The notes under the pieces: generated by a model
Databases searched by the model: none
Told to the model about the DNA's origin: nothing
What the model saw: only the letters and a program-made list of their open reading frames with translations
Origin: Desulfobacteraceae bacterium UBA2174
GTDB lineage: Bacteria > Desulfobacterota > Desulfobacteria > Desulfobacterales > UBA2174
Direction: 5' to 3'
Length of the DNA: 64,000 bases
Assembly: GCA_002327445.1 (NCBI GenBank)
Contig: DCWA01000034.1
Span: 62,001 to 126,000 of the forward strand
Shown: piece after piece, positions 16,544-26,251 of the stretch
How positions within the stretch are numbered: position 1 is the first letter of the stretch
How the letters are laid out: each line of letters begins with the position of its first letter
Program-made: the position numbers and the translations under genes

Positions 16544-17358
16544 TCAGAAGATGAAGGCGTTGAACAGATAGGCCACCGGCGCGGCGAAGATCAGGGCGTC
16601 GATGCGGTCGAGCATGCCGCCGTGACCGGGGAGGATGACCCCCGAATCCTTGATGTCGCCGATCCGCTTGAGCATCGATTCGAACAGGTCGCCCAGGGGA
16701 GCGGTGATGCCGACGGCCAAGAAGAGGGCCAGGGTGGCGGACCAGGGCAGATGCGAGAGAAACAGGGCCTTGAACACCGTCCCGATCAACACGGTGGCCG
16801 CCAGGCCGCCTGCCGCTCCCTCGACCGTCTTCTTGGGGCTGACCGCCGGGCACAGCTTGCGGCGGCCGAGGTAGGAACCGGCGTAAAAGGCGCCGATGTC
16901 GCCGCAGAAGGCCATCAGCAGCAGCCAGAAGACCCAGGCGGCGCCGTGCTCACCCTGCCGCATGAGAACGATCAGGGCCAGCGGCAGGGCGAGATAGACG
17001 GTGCCGAGGACTTGGCGGGCGAGCCGGTCGACGGAAACGGTCCGACCGGCGGCAAAGGAGACAGTGGCCCAAATGCCCACCAGGATGAGGTTGAAGCCCA
17101 GGCCGACGGCCACCAGGCCCGGCGCGCCCCAGTTGGCCGACACCACGATGGCCGGTCCGGTGCCCAGCAGTAGCAGCGAGACCGAATCGATGGGAGTCCC
17201 GGGCGTGCGGGATCCGACGATCCGCAGGTACTCGAACAGGCTGACGGCGCAGACCAGGGCGGCAAACAGGGACAACGGGAGGCGACCGGCAACGATGAGG
17301 CCGATGACGGCCGGCAGCAGAAGCAGCCCGGTGATCCAGCGTTGGCGGTGCATGGACA

Positions 17359-17359
<1 letters not shown>
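16544..17359 (-). CDS. cdsA: Phosphatidate cytidylyltransferase
   Basis: 271 residues, about eight membrane helices. The family signature is near the C terminus: KRIGDIKDSGVILPGHGGMLDRIDAL, with the conserved Asp pairs. It forms CDP-diacylglycerol from phosphatidate and CTP for phospholipid synthesis. The start codon shares one base with the uppS stop. The order uppS-cdsA-dxr-rseP is the common bacterial arrangement. Confidence 0.94.
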
Positions 17360-18094
<735 letters not shown>

Positions 18095-18105
<11 letters not shown>

Positions 18106-18652
18106 GGATTTCCTTCTCTTTGACCTTGACGGTGTCGTCGATGCGGCGGATGAAGGCGTCGGTGATCTTCTGGATCTCCTCCTGGGCCTTGAAGGCTTCG
18201 TCCTCGCTGATATCGCCGTCCTTCTTGAAGGTCTTGAGCATCTCGTTGGCGTCCCGCCGGATGTTGCGCACCGCCACCTTGTGCTCCTCGCCGATCTTGT
18301 AGACGACCTTGACCAACTGCTTGCGCCGCTCCTCGGTCAGCGGCGGGATGGCGATGCGCACCACCTTGCCGTCCGAAGAAGGCGTCAGACCCAGATCGCT
18401 CTTGAGGATGGCCTTTTCGATTTCCTTGATCGCCGAAGTGTCCCAGGGCTGGATGACGATGAGCCGGCTCTCGGGAATCGAGAGGGAGGCCATCTGGTTC
18501 AAGGGGGTGGGGGTGCCGTAGTAATCGACCCGGATGCCATCCAGAAGGCTCAAGGAAGCACGGCCCGTGCGCACGCGGTTCAATTCGTGCTTCAAGGCCG
18601 CCAGGGTCTTGTCCATCCGTTCTTGCGTGTCTTGCTGCAGTTCGTCGATCAT
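18095..18652 (-). CDS. frr: Ribosome recycling factor
   Basis: 185 residues, the exact family size. MIDELQQDTQERMDKTLAAL and LNRVRTGRASLSLLDGI start domain I; YYGTPTPLNQMASLSIPE is the beta domain; RDANEMLKTFKKDGDISEDE closes the helical bundle. With EF-G it splits post-termination ribosomes. It lies six bases after pyrH and overlaps uppS. Confidence 0.96.
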
Positions 18653-18658
18653 GGCCTG

Positions 18659-19417
18659 TCAGGCTCCCGGTTCGGGGACAACTCCCGCAGCGGGCGAGGA
18701 GCCCTTTTCCACCAAGGTACCCACCGCTTCGCCGCAAACGACCCTGAGGATGTTGCCCGGGGTTTTCAGGTTGAAGATGGCCAGAGGCAATCCATTGTCC
18801 ATGGCCAGGGAGATGGCTGTCATGTCCATCACCCGGAGCTGTTTTTCGATCACGTCCATGTACCGGATGCGGCGAAACAGGGTGGCCCGGGGGTATACCA
18901 CCGGATCGCGGTCGTAGAGCCCGTCGACCTTGGTGGCCTTGAGCAGGATCTGCGCGTGGATCTCCTGGGCCCGCAGAACCGCGGCGGTGTCGGTGGTGAA
19001 GTAGGGATTTCCCGTACCGGCGGCGAAGATCACCACCCTCCCTTTTTCCAGATGTCTCACTGCCCGGCGCAGGATGTACGGTTCGGCCACCTCATGCATG
19101 TTGATGGCCGTTTGCACCCGGGTCGTCACCCCGCTGTGCTGCAGGGCGTCCTGGAGCGCCAGGCTGTTGATCACCGTGGCCAGCATTCCCATGTGGTCGG
19201 CAGAGGCGCGATCCATGTTGTACGAACTGGCCGCGATGCCCCGGAAGATGTTGCCGCCGCCCACCACGATGGCCACCTGAACGCCAAGGCGATGGATGGA
19301 CAATACTTCCTCGGCCACGTACTTGAGCATCCGCGGGCAGATGCCGAAGCCCTGGTCGCCCATGAGCGCTTCGCCGCTGAGCTTGATGAGAATGCGCTGG
19401 TAGCACGGTGAGGTCAC
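18659..19417 (-). CDS. pyrH: Uridylate kinase
   Basis: 252 residues. An amino-acid-kinase fold: ILIKLSGEALMG (phosphate loop), VVGGGNIFRG, the DHMGMLATVINSLAL regulatory helix, and AAGTGNPYFTTDTAA near the nucleotide. It phosphorylates UMP to UDP. It sits between tsf (4 bases upstream) and frr (6 bases downstream) in the standard rpsB-tsf-pyrH-frr order. The C terminus has a short extra Ser/Pro-Ala tail. Confidence 0.96.
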   Translation of the reverse strand: MTSPCYQRILIKLSGEALMGDQGFGICPRMLKYVAEEVLSIHRLGVQVAIVVGGGNIFRGIAASSYNMDRASADHMGMLATVINSLALQDALQHSGVTTRVQTAINMHEVAEPYILRRAVRHLEKGRVVIFAAGTGNPYFTTDTAAVLRAQEIHAQILLKATKVDGLYDRDPVVYPRATLFRRIRYMDVIEKQLRVMDMTAISLAMDNGLPLAIFNLKTPGNILRVVCGEAVGTLVEKGSSPAAGVVPEPGA

Positions 19418-19421
19418 GGGA

Positions 19422-20018
19422 TCATTCTCCGATCTGGTAACGGACGAATCGCTTGATCGTGATGTTTTCGCCGATTTTCGCGATGAGCTGGTTGAGGTAG
19501 TCGGCCACCGTGATTTCCGGGTTTTTCACGTAGGCCTGTTCCATGAGGCAGTTGTCCTTGAAGAACTTGCTCAGCTTGCCCTCGGCGATCTTGTCCACCA
19601 TTTTTTCCGGCTTGCCCATCTCCAGTGCCTGGGCGCGGTAGATTTCCTTCTCCCGCGCCACCACTTCCTGCGGTACGTCCTCGGCACGGATGCCCACGGG
19701 GTTGGTGGCGGCGATGTGCATGGCGATGTTCTTGGCGAACTCCTGGAAATCTTCGTTGCGCGCGACGAAGTCGGTTTCGCAGTTGATTTCCACCATGACA
19801 CCGAGCTTGCCGCCCGTGTGGATGTAGCTTTGCACCCGCCCCTCGCTCAAGGCCCGGCCGGCCCGCTTGGCGGCCGTGGCCAGTCCTTTTTTGCGCAGGT
19901 GGTCCACCGCCTTGTCCATGTCACCGTCGCAGGCGTTCAGGGCCTCCTTGCAATCCATCATCCCCGCGCCGGTTTTGGCGCGCAGTTCCTTTACCATTGC
20001 GGCACTGATTGCTGTCAT
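19422..20018 (-). CDS. tsf: Elongation factor Ts
   Basis: 198 residues from MTAISAAMVKELRAKTGAGM, preceded by TGAGGAG. The N-terminal UBA-like module and TGAGMMDCKEAL are diagnostic; EINCETDFVARNEDF contains the TDFV motif that inserts into EF-Tu to expel GDP. At under 200 residues it is the shorter bacterial form lacking the second half of the core found in E. coli (283 residues). It is 118 bases downstream of rpsB. Confidence 0.95.
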   Translation of the reverse strand: MTAISAAMVKELRAKTGAGMMDCKEALNACDGDMDKAVDHLRKKGLATAAKRAGRALSEGRVQSYIHTGGKLGVMVEINCETDFVARNEDFQEFAKNIAMHIAATNPVGIRAEDVPQEVVAREKEIYRAQALEMGKPEKMVDKIAEGKLSKFFKDNCLMEQAYVKNPEITVADYLNQLIAKIGENITIKRFVRYQIGE

Positions 20019-20086
20019 CGTGTTGGTCTCCTCAAACGACCGGTGTCCACGGGGTACCGGGACCCGTTCGGGGTATTTGCGTACAA

Positions 20087-20117
20087 GGGCGCCGGCGGCC
20101 ACAGACCAGCGGCGCCC
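20087..20117 (-). terminator. Possible attenuator hairpin between rpsB and tsf
   Basis: An 8-bp perfect inverted repeat, GGGCGCCG/CGGCGCCC, with a 15-base loop in the rpsB-tsf gap. It is followed on the minus strand by TTGTACG rather than a full T run. It may reduce read-through from rpsB into tsf. Confidence 0.35.
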
Positions 20118-20136
20118 TGTTTCTGTCGGAGTGGAA

Positions 20137-21012
20137 TCAGTCTTCCGGGGTGGCTTCTTTGCGGGCTTCGGCACCGCTGGCCCGCTTGATGATTTCCACC
20201 ACCGGACCTTCGCTGCCGTCGGAGATCACCTTGCGCTCCCCCGGTTTCAGATCGGCGCTCACCGAGGCCAGTTCCTCCGTCGGCGCTACATCCACGGCCT
20301 TGTCGCTGGCGGCGCGTTTGCGCTCCTCCATCATCTCCCGGCCCTCGAGGCAGGCGGTGGACATGCGCGAAGTGATCAGGCGGATGGCACGGATCGCGTC
20401 GTCGTTGCCCGGGATGGCATAGTCGATCTCATCCGGATCGCAGTTGGTATCGATAACCGCCACGATGGGGATGCCCAGCCGGCGTCCCTCGCGCACCGCG
20501 ATGGCTTCGTTCTTGGTGTCGATGACGAACAGTGCCTGGGGCAGACGGGTCATGTTCTGGATCCCGCCCAGCGTGCTGTCGAGCTTGACGCGTTCCTTGG
20601 CCAGCTTGAGGCGTTCCTTTTTGGGGAACAGGTCGATGGTGCCGTCGTTTTGAATCGTGTTGAGGTAATTGAGCCGATCGATGCTCTTTTTGACGGTCTG
20701 GAAATTGGTGAGCATGCCGCCCAGCCAGCGGTTGTGGACGTAGTACATCTCGCAGCGGTTGGCTTCTTCGTAGATCGCCTCGCGGGCCTGCTTCTTGGTG
20801 CCCACGAACAGGACGGTGCCCCCGGTGCTCACCGTGTCCCGAAGAAAATCGTAGGCCGTCTTGAACATGCGCACCGTTTTCTGCAGGTCGATGATGTAGA
20901 TTCCGTTGCGCGCCCCGAAGATGTAAGGTTTCATCTTGGGGTTCCACCGCTTGGTCTGATGACCGAAATGAACCCCGGCTTCCAGCAGCTCCTTCATTGT
21001 GACGTACGCCAT
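20137..21012 (-). CDS. rpsB: 30S ribosomal protein S2
   Basis: 291 residues, about 50 longer than E. coli S2. The core is standard: MKELLEAGVHFGHQTKRWNP, FGARNGIYIIDLQKT, RWLGGMLTNFQTVKKSI, IPIVAVIDTNCDPDEIDY. The extra C-terminal tail from about residue 235 is charged and low-complexity (RKRAASDKAVDVAPTEE and beyond), as seen in several deltaproteobacterial S2 proteins. The start follows GGAGGAAAG. First gene of the rpsB-tsf-pyrH-frr run. Confidence 0.96.
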   Translation of the reverse strand: MAYVTMKELLEAGVHFGHQTKRWNPKMKPYIFGARNGIYIIDLQKTVRMFKTAYDFLRDTVSTGGTVLFVGTKKQAREAIYEEANRCEMYYVHNRWLGGMLTNFQTVKKSIDRLNYLNTIQNDGTIDLFPKKERLKLAKERVKLDSTLGGIQNMTRLPQALFVIDTKNEAIAVREGRRLGIPIVAVIDTNCDPDEIDYAIPGNDDAIRAIRLITSRMSTACLEGREMMEERKRAASDKAVDVAPTEELASVSADLKPGERKVISDGSEGPVVEIIKRASGAEARKEATPED

Positions 21013-21143
21013 AATGATTCTTTCCTCCTGTCGGTTTTACGGTCCACCGTGCGCTTCACCCCGGTCTCCGACCCGGCCGACGCCAAACGGCGGCGGGCAC
21101 CGGGAGATCGGTCCGCGCACGTGAGTGATGAATAAATCGTAAT

Positions 21144-21172
21144 TTCATACCAATTTCCCCCATCCCCTGCAA
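21144..21172 (-). promoter_or_regulatory. Weak sigma-70 candidate upstream of rpsB
   Basis: Minus strand TTGCAG, 17 bases, TATGAA (21167-21172, 21144-21149), about 130 bases before the rpsB start. Each hexamer deviates from consensus. It would give the rpsB operon a start independent of rho-rpmE-prfA-prmC. Confidence 0.3.
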
Positions 21173-21174
21173 GC

Positions 21175-22092
21175 CTATTCTGAAACTCGAACCACGGCTT
21201 CTCCTTGGGGAATCCCCTCTTTTCGCAGGATCGCCACCCGGTCGCGGCCGGCGTAGTCCGTCCGGAAGTCGATGTGCCGGTAGGCGGCCGTTTTCCGGGC
21301 GAGATCCGCCACCGATCGGCGCTGATCCGCGCCGATTTCCAGGATCAGGACCCCACCGGCGGCCAGATGGGCCGGGGCCTCGGTGACGAGGCGCCGGAGG
21401 CACGACAGCCCGTCTGGGCCGCCGTCCAGGGCTTGCCGCGGCTCGAAAGCCGCCACTTCCGGCGCCAGGTCCGCCAGGACGGAAGTGGGGATGTAGGGCG
21501 GATTGCTCACGATCACGTCCCAGGCGCCGCAGGGCCGGAAGGGGGCGAACCAGTCGCCGACGAGGAAATCCACTCGGGGGTCCAGGGCCAGGCGCCGGGC
21601 GTTGGCCCGGGCCGTGAGGAGGGCCGCCATGCTCCGGTCCGTGGCCACGAACCGATGGCGGGGACGCTCTTTGGCCAGGGCGAGGATCGCGGCGCCCGAT
21701 CCGGTGCCGAGTTCAAGAATGCGCCCGGGGGAAGGGGCGCTCTCCGGGAGCGCGGCCAGCGCGGCCTCCACCAGGCACTCGGTTTCCGGACGCGGAATCA
21801 GAACGGAGGGGTTGACGGCCAGAGGCATGGACCAGAATTCGCGCGAGCCGGTGATGTAAGCCACCGGCTCGCGGTGCAACCGCCGCCGCACCAGGTCGCG
21901 GAACCGGTCGCGTTCGGCGCTCTCCACGGGCTGGTCGTAGCGCAGATACAGGTCGATGCGGCGGTAGCCAAAGGCGTGGGCCAGAAGGATCTCCGCCGCG
22001 GCCCGGGGGCTGTCGATGCCCTGTTCTCTGAAGTGTTCCGTGGCCCGGCGCAGCAGGGTGAGAATGGTCCAGGGGACCGACGATTCAGACAT
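21175..22092 (-). CDS. prmC: Release factor glutamine methyltransferase
   Basis: 305 residues. The N-terminal helical domain (about 1-85) binds the release factor; the SAM domain has LELGTGSGAAILALA and the catalytic VSNPPYIPTSV. It methylates the Gln of the GGQ motif in RF1/RF2. It overlaps prfA (its substrate) by eight bases, the usual coupled pair. Full length, no anomalies. Confidence 0.93.
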   Translation of the reverse strand: MSESSVPWTILTLLRRATEHFREQGIDSPRAAAEILLAHAFGYRRIDLYLRYDQPVESAERDRFRDLVRRRLHREPVAYITGSREFWSMPLAVNPSVLIPRPETECLVEAALAALPESAPSPGRILELGTGSGAAILALAKERPRHRFVATDRSMAALLTARANARRLALDPRVDFLVGDWFAPFRPCGAWDVIVSNPPYIPTSVLADLAPEVAAFEPRQALDGGPDGLSCLRRLVTEAPAHLAAGGVLILEIGADQRRSVADLARKTAAYRHIDFRTDYAGRDRVAILRKEGIPQGEAVVRVSE

Positions 22093-23170
22093 CGGCGGTT
22101 TCCAGGCGCTGGCCGCTCTGGAGCGCCTCGGCCTGGTGGAAGGCGATCAGCGGCTCGATGACCTCGTCGAGGCCGCCCTCCAGGATGGCGTCGAGTTTGT
22201 AGAGGGTCAGGCCGATGCGGTGATCGGTCACCCGTCCCTGGGGGAAATTGTAGGTCCGGATCCGGCCGCTCCGGTCGCCGGTGCCCACCTGGAGCTTGCG
22301 GGATTCGCTGCGCTGGGCGGCCTGCTCCCGGGTCATCTGGTCGAGGAGCCGCGCCCGGAGCACCTTGAGCGCCTTGGCCTTGTTTTTGTGCTGGGATTTT
22401 TCATCCTGGCAGGTGACCACCAAACCGGTGGGCAGATGGGTGATGCGCACGGCCGAATCGGTGGTGTTGACGCTCTGCCCGCCCGGACCGGTGCTGCGGT
22501 AGACATCCACCTTCAAGTCCTTGGGATCGATCTGGACCTCGATGTCCTCGGCTTCAGGCAGAACGGCCACTGTCACCGCGGAGGTGTGGATCCGGCCCTG
22601 GGTCTCGGTGGCCGGCACGCGCTGCACCCGGTGGGTGCCGCTCTCGAACTTCAAGCGGCTGTAAGCCCCCTGCCCGGTGATCATGGCGATGATTTCCTTG
22701 AATCCACCGCTGCCGGTGGGGTGGTGGGTCATCACCTCCACATTCCAGTGCTTGCCCTCGGCATAGCGGGTGTAGGTGCGGAAAAGGTCGGCGGCGAACA
22801 GCGCCGCCTCCTCGCCGCCGGTACCGGCGCGTACCTCGAGGATCACGTTCTTTTCGTCGGCGGGGTCCTTGGGGATCAGCATCCTCTGCAAGTCGAGGGC
22901 CAGCGCCTCGATTTCGGCCTCCAGACGCTGGATTTCGTCGCGGGCCATGGACCGGATGCCCTGGTCCGGGTCGTTGAGCAGCGCCCGGGTCTCCGACAGC
23001 TCCATGCCCAGCGTGCGGTACCGGCGATAGGCGTCCACCACCGGGAGCAGTTCGGCATGCTCCCGGGTGTATTTCTGGTACCGGGAACGATCGGCGATGA
23101 CCTCCGGATCGCTCAGCATCCGCTCCAGCACGTCGTAGCGGTCGGCAATCCCTTGCAGTTTATCGATCAT
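22085..23170 (-). CDS. prfA: Peptide chain release factor 1
   Basis: 361 residues, the family length. GTGGEEAALFAADLFRTYTRYA, the stop-codon-recognition segment RVPATETQGRIHTS with the RF1 tripeptide PAT, and STGPGGQSVNTTDSAVRITH with the GGQ hydrolysis motif. It terminates translation at UAG and UAA. A hairpin (23192-23217) separates it from rpmE, and its ribosome binding site is weak. Confidence 0.96.
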   Translation of the reverse strand: MIDKLQGIADRYDVLERMLSDPEVIADRSRYQKYTREHAELLPVVDAYRRYRTLGMELSETRALLNDPDQGIRSMARDEIQRLEAEIEALALDLQRMLIPKDPADEKNVILEVRAGTGGEEAALFAADLFRTYTRYAEGKHWNVEVMTHHPTGSGGFKEIIAMITGQGAYSRLKFESGTHRVQRVPATETQGRIHTSAVTVAVLPEAEDIEVQIDPKDLKVDVYRSTGPGGQSVNTTDSAVRITHLPTGLVVTCQDEKSQHKNKAKALKVLRARLLDQMTREQAAQRSESRKLQVGTGDRSGRIRTYNFPQGRVTDHRIGLTLYKLDAILEGGLDEVIEPLIAFHQAEALQSGQRLETADV

Positions 23171-23191
23171 GGGGGTTCTCGATCATAACAA

Positions 23192-23217
23192 GACCGCCGC
23201 GCAAGGGCGCGGCGGTC
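23192..23217 (-). terminator. Strong hairpin between rpmE and prfA
   Basis: A perfect 11-bp stem (GACCGCCGCGC/GCGCGGCGGTC) with a 4-base loop. On the minus strand it is followed by TTGTTAT, so it can act as an intrinsic terminator or attenuator that limits read-through into prfA. Confidence 0.55.
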
Positions 23218-23248
23218 AGGGCGGCTGCGGACGGAACTGCGCAGGCGT

Positions 23249-23485
23249 TCAACTCTTGGCCGAATTGGCCTCCGCCTGCTGCTTGTTGTAGTTCTCGTAC
23301 TTCTTCAAGAAGCGTTCGATGCGCCCGGCGGTGTCGATCAGCTTCTGCTTGCCGGTGAAAAACGGATGGCACTTGGAGCAGATTTCCACCCGGATATCCT
23401 CCCGGGTGGAACCGACCTCCAGCACGTTGCCGCAGGCACAGGTGATCTTGGTTCGATGGTAAGCGGGATGAATGTCGGCTTTCAT
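23249..23485 (-). CDS. rpmE: 50S ribosomal protein L31, zinc form
   Basis: 78 residues. MKADIHPAYHRTKITCACGN starts the family; the zinc ligands CAC and CSKC are intact, so this is the zinc-binding (C+) type. CHPFFTGKQKLIDTAGRIERF is diagnostic. It follows rho by 59 bases, a conserved pairing. The last 15 residues are a Gln/Asn-rich tail. Confidence 0.95.
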   Translation of the reverse strand: MKADIHPAYHRTKITCACGNVLEVGSTREDIRVEICSKCHPFFTGKQKLIDTAGRIERFLKKYENYNKQQAEANSAKS

Positions 23486-23544
23486 GAGACCAAACCCCTT
23501 TCTTGATTCAAAATTCTTCCGGCCGTGCCGGTGGATGCAAGCGA

Positions 23545-24792
23545 TCAGGCGTTCATGGATTCCAGAAATTCTTTATTATTACGAGTTCCCTGCATTTTAT
23601 CAAGGAAAAATTCCATGCTGTCCACCGGGTTTAGCGAGGCGAGCAGCTTTCGCAGAATCCAGACCCGGTTGAGCACGTCGGGCGCCAGCAGCAGCTCTTC
23701 CTTGCGGGTGCCGGATTTCTTGATGTCGATGGCCGGGAAGACGCGCTTGTCCGCCAGGCGGCGGTCAAGCTGGATTTCAGCGTTGCCGGTGCCCTTGAAC
23801 TCTTCGAAGATCACTTCGTCCATGCGGCTGCCGGTGTCGATGAGGGCCGTGGCGATGATGGTGAGACTGCCGCCTTCTTCGATGTTGCGGGCCGCGCCGA
23901 AAAAGCGCTTGGGGCGCTGCAGGGCGTTGGAATCCACCCCGCCGGAGAGGATCTTTCCGCTGGGGGGCATCACCGAGTTGTAGGCCCGGGCCAGACGGGT
24001 GATCGAATCGAGCAGGATCACCACGTCCTTTTTGTGCTCCACGAGGCGTTTGGCCTTCTCGATGACCATTTCGGCCACCTGGACGTGGCGCTCGGCCGGC
24101 TCGTCGAAGGTGGAGCTGATCACCTCGGCCTTGACGTTGCGCTCCATGTCGGTGACTTCCTCGGGGCGCTCGTCGATGAGGAGCACGAAGGGGACCACGT
24201 CCTTGTGGCTGGCGATGACGGCGTTGGCGATGGCCTGCATGAGCATGGTCTTGCCCGAGCGCGGCGGCGAGACGATCAACGCCCGCTGGCCGAAACCGAT
24301 AGGAATCATCAGGTCCATGATCCGGGTGGAATAATTGTCCGCCTGGGTTTCGAGGTTGACCTTGCGGTTGGGATAGAGGGGGGTGAGGTTGTCGAAGAGA
24401 ATCTTTTCGCGCGCCACCTCCGGGTCTTCGAAGTTGACCGCTTCGACCTTGAGCAGGGCGAAGTAGCGCTCGCTTTCCTTCGGCTGGCGGATTTGCCCGG
24501 AGACCGTGTCCCCGGTGCGCAGGTTGAAGCGGCGGATCTGGGACGGCGAGACATAGATGTCGTCCGGTCCGGGGAGATAGTTGTAACTCGGGGAGCGCAG
24601 AAAGCCGAACCCATCGGGAAGAATCTCGAGCGTGCCTTCTCCGTAGATCAAACCGTTTTTTTCGATCTGGGCCTGCAACAGGGCAAAAATGAGTTCCTGT
24701 TTGCGCATGCCGGCGGGGCCTTCGATGTTGTACTGCCGGGCCAGCTGGGTCAGCTCGTTGATCTTCATGGTTTTGAGTTCACTGATGTTCAT
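23545..24792 (-). CDS. rho: Transcription termination factor Rho
   Basis: 415 residues. The N-terminal helical domain (MNISELKTMKINELTQLARQ) leads into the RNA-binding OB fold (GFGFLRSPSYNYLPGPDDIYVS). The ATPase has Walker A VSPPRSGKTMLMQAIAN, the Q-loop region and LLDSITRLARAYN with Walker B. GGVDSNAL is the R-loop region. It forms a hexameric RNA helicase that ends untranslated transcripts. A promoter about 300 bases upstream implies a long untranslated leader, fitting the known autoregulation of rho by its own leader in other bacteria. Confidence 0.96.
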   Translation of the reverse strand: MNISELKTMKINELTQLARQYNIEGPAGMRKQELIFALLQAQIEKNGLIYGEGTLEILPDGFGFLRSPSYNYLPGPDDIYVSPSQIRRFNLRTGDTVSGQIRQPKESERYFALLKVEAVNFEDPEVAREKILFDNLTPLYPNRKVNLETQADNYSTRIMDLMIPIGFGQRALIVSPPRSGKTMLMQAIANAVIASHKDVVPFVLLIDERPEEVTDMERNVKAEVISSTFDEPAERHVQVAEMVIEKAKRLVEHKKDVVILLDSITRLARAYNSVMPPSGKILSGGVDSNALQRPKRFFGAARNIEEGGSLTIIATALIDTGSRMDEVIFEEFKGTGNAEIQLDRRLADKRVFPAIDIKKSGTRKEELLLAPDVLNRVWILRKLLASLNPVDSMEFFLDKMQGTRNNKEFLESMNA

Positions 24793-24849
24793 GCAACCTT
24801 CCCGCTCCTTTCAGGTGGATTCAACAGGTCGAGAGCAAGCTGCGCCCTC

Positions 24850-24875
24850 ATGGATGGGTCGGAACGACCATCCAT
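24850..24875 (-). promoter_or_regulatory. Hairpin in the rho leader
   Basis: An imperfect inverted repeat, ATGGATGGGTCG/CGACCATCCAT, with a GAA loop and one bulged base, 57 bases before the rho start codon. It lies inside the 553-base gap between rho and adk. No T run follows, so a leader regulatory hairpin is more likely than a terminator. Confidence 0.45.
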
Positions 24876-25096
24876 CTTCATTGATGTTTTATGATTCCTT
24901 GGCAGATATCGGCATCCGTCGTGCGAAAATGCGTTTTCCACGCCCGTACGCCAGAAAATAACGAGAGACATCCGTTGGATCGACAGGTGCGTACCAGTGG
25001 AAATAAAGGGGGTTGGCTTGTTTAGTCGTGTTTATGAGAAAAAGGTTAGCCACTCCTTGGCGGGGCGCTCGTTTCCGAGAAACCAGAATTTTTCGG

Positions 25097-25124
25097 ACTA
25101 TAGCATCTCCCTGTCACTTGTCAA
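25097..25124 (-). promoter_or_regulatory. Sigma-70 promoter for rho
   Basis: Minus strand TTGACA (25119-25124), 16 bases, TATAGT (25097-25102): a near-consensus promoter. Transcription would start near 25090, giving a leader of about 300 bases. The rest of the gap up to adk (25125-25345) is GC-rich with no gene recognised. Confidence 0.65.
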
Positions 25125-25345
25125 GAACCCCCGGTGCGCTTTTCGACCCGTGGGTGGTGCGGGAAGACCGCCGCCGGGATCGTTCCCGGGGCCGGCTCGG
25201 CCGGGATCGACGGGAAGATGCGAGGGGGCGGGGAAAAGGGGTCGCCGCCGCAACCCGGTCGGTGTCCCGGTGATGGGAACCTGCATTGCGGCATGGCGGC
25301 GGGCGCCGGCGAAGAGATCGGTTCTCCACCGGCGCCGGTTGGTCA

Positions 25346-26008
25346 TTATTTCAAGGCATCCAAGGCATTGAAGATCTGGTCGCGGATCTGGTCCACCTTG
25401 CCGACGCCTGCGATACGCACGTGGCGCGGCGCACCGGCCTGTCCGCTGGAAGCCCAGTTCTTGTAATAGGCCACCAACGGTTCGGTCTGGTCATGATAGA
25501 CCTTGAGGCGATTACGAACGGTTTCTTCCTTGTCGTCTTCTCGCTGGATCAGGGGCTCGCCGGTGACGTCGTCCTTGCCCTCGACCTTGGGGGGATTGAA
25601 GACCACGTGGTAGGTGCGGCCGCTGGCCAGATGGACCCGGCGTCCGCTCATGCGGCGGATGATTTCTTCGTCCGGGACATCGATTTCCACCACCGCATCG
25701 ATGGGCACCCCGGCGGCCTTCATGGCATCGGCCTGGGGGATGGTGCGCGGAAAACCGTCGAAGAGAAACCCCTTTTGGCAGTCCGCTTCCTTGATCCGCT
25801 CCTTGACGAGGCCGATGATGACCCCGTCGGGGACAAGTCCGCCGGCGTCCATGAACTTCTTGGCTTCCTTGCCGAGGTCGGTCCCCGCCTTGACGGCCGC
25901 CCGCAGCATGTCCCCGGTGGAAATCTGGGGAATGGCGTAGCGCTCTTTGATGTAGTTGGCCTGGGTGCCTTTGCCCGCACCGGGTCCTCCCAGAAGAATC
26001 AATCGCAT
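25346..26008 (-). CDS. adk: Adenylate kinase, long-lid form without zinc
   Basis: 220 residues. P-loop LLGGPGAGKGTQANYI, the NMP-binding ISTGDMLRAAV, and GFPRTIPQADAM. The LID (RRMSGRRVHLASGRTYHVVFNPPK) is the long type but lacks the four zinc cysteines of Gram-positive enzymes. It interconverts 2 ADP and ATP plus AMP. It stands alone between rho and a divergent gene; a promoter candidate is at 26081-26109. Confidence 0.95.
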   Translation of the reverse strand: MRLILLGGPGAGKGTQANYIKERYAIPQISTGDMLRAAVKAGTDLGKEAKKFMDAGGLVPDGVIIGLVKERIKEADCQKGFLFDGFPRTIPQADAMKAAGVPIDAVVEIDVPDEEIIRRMSGRRVHLASGRTYHVVFNPPKVEGKDDVTGEPLIQREDDKEETVRNRLKVYHDQTEPLVAYYKNWASSGQAGAPRHVRIAGVGKVDQIRDQIFNALDALK

Positions 26009-26080
26009 GGGTCTTCTCCTTTATTCTGTAATGTCCGTGACGGGATGGGTGGCGTGTTCCTACGGGGCATTCGACCGTTG

Positions 26081-26109
26081 GATATGGCCGAAATGGTTCG
26101 CGTTGTCAA
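26081..26109 (-). promoter_or_regulatory. Candidate promoter for adk
   Basis: Minus strand TTGACA (26104-26109), 17 bases, CATATC (26081-26086). The -35 is perfect and the -10 poor. It would give a leader of about 65-70 bases. Confidence 0.4.
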
Positions 26110-26251
26110 GGGGTTCCTCGATACGGCAAGCCTTGGCGGGTGGCGCCGGCGCACCGGCTGTGCTAAGGTGCCTCCTTGAGGCGGCAATAGCGGGAGAATG
26201 GCGCGGACGCTGGTTTTCGGATCGCCCTGCCCATCAAACGGGAGAAACGCG

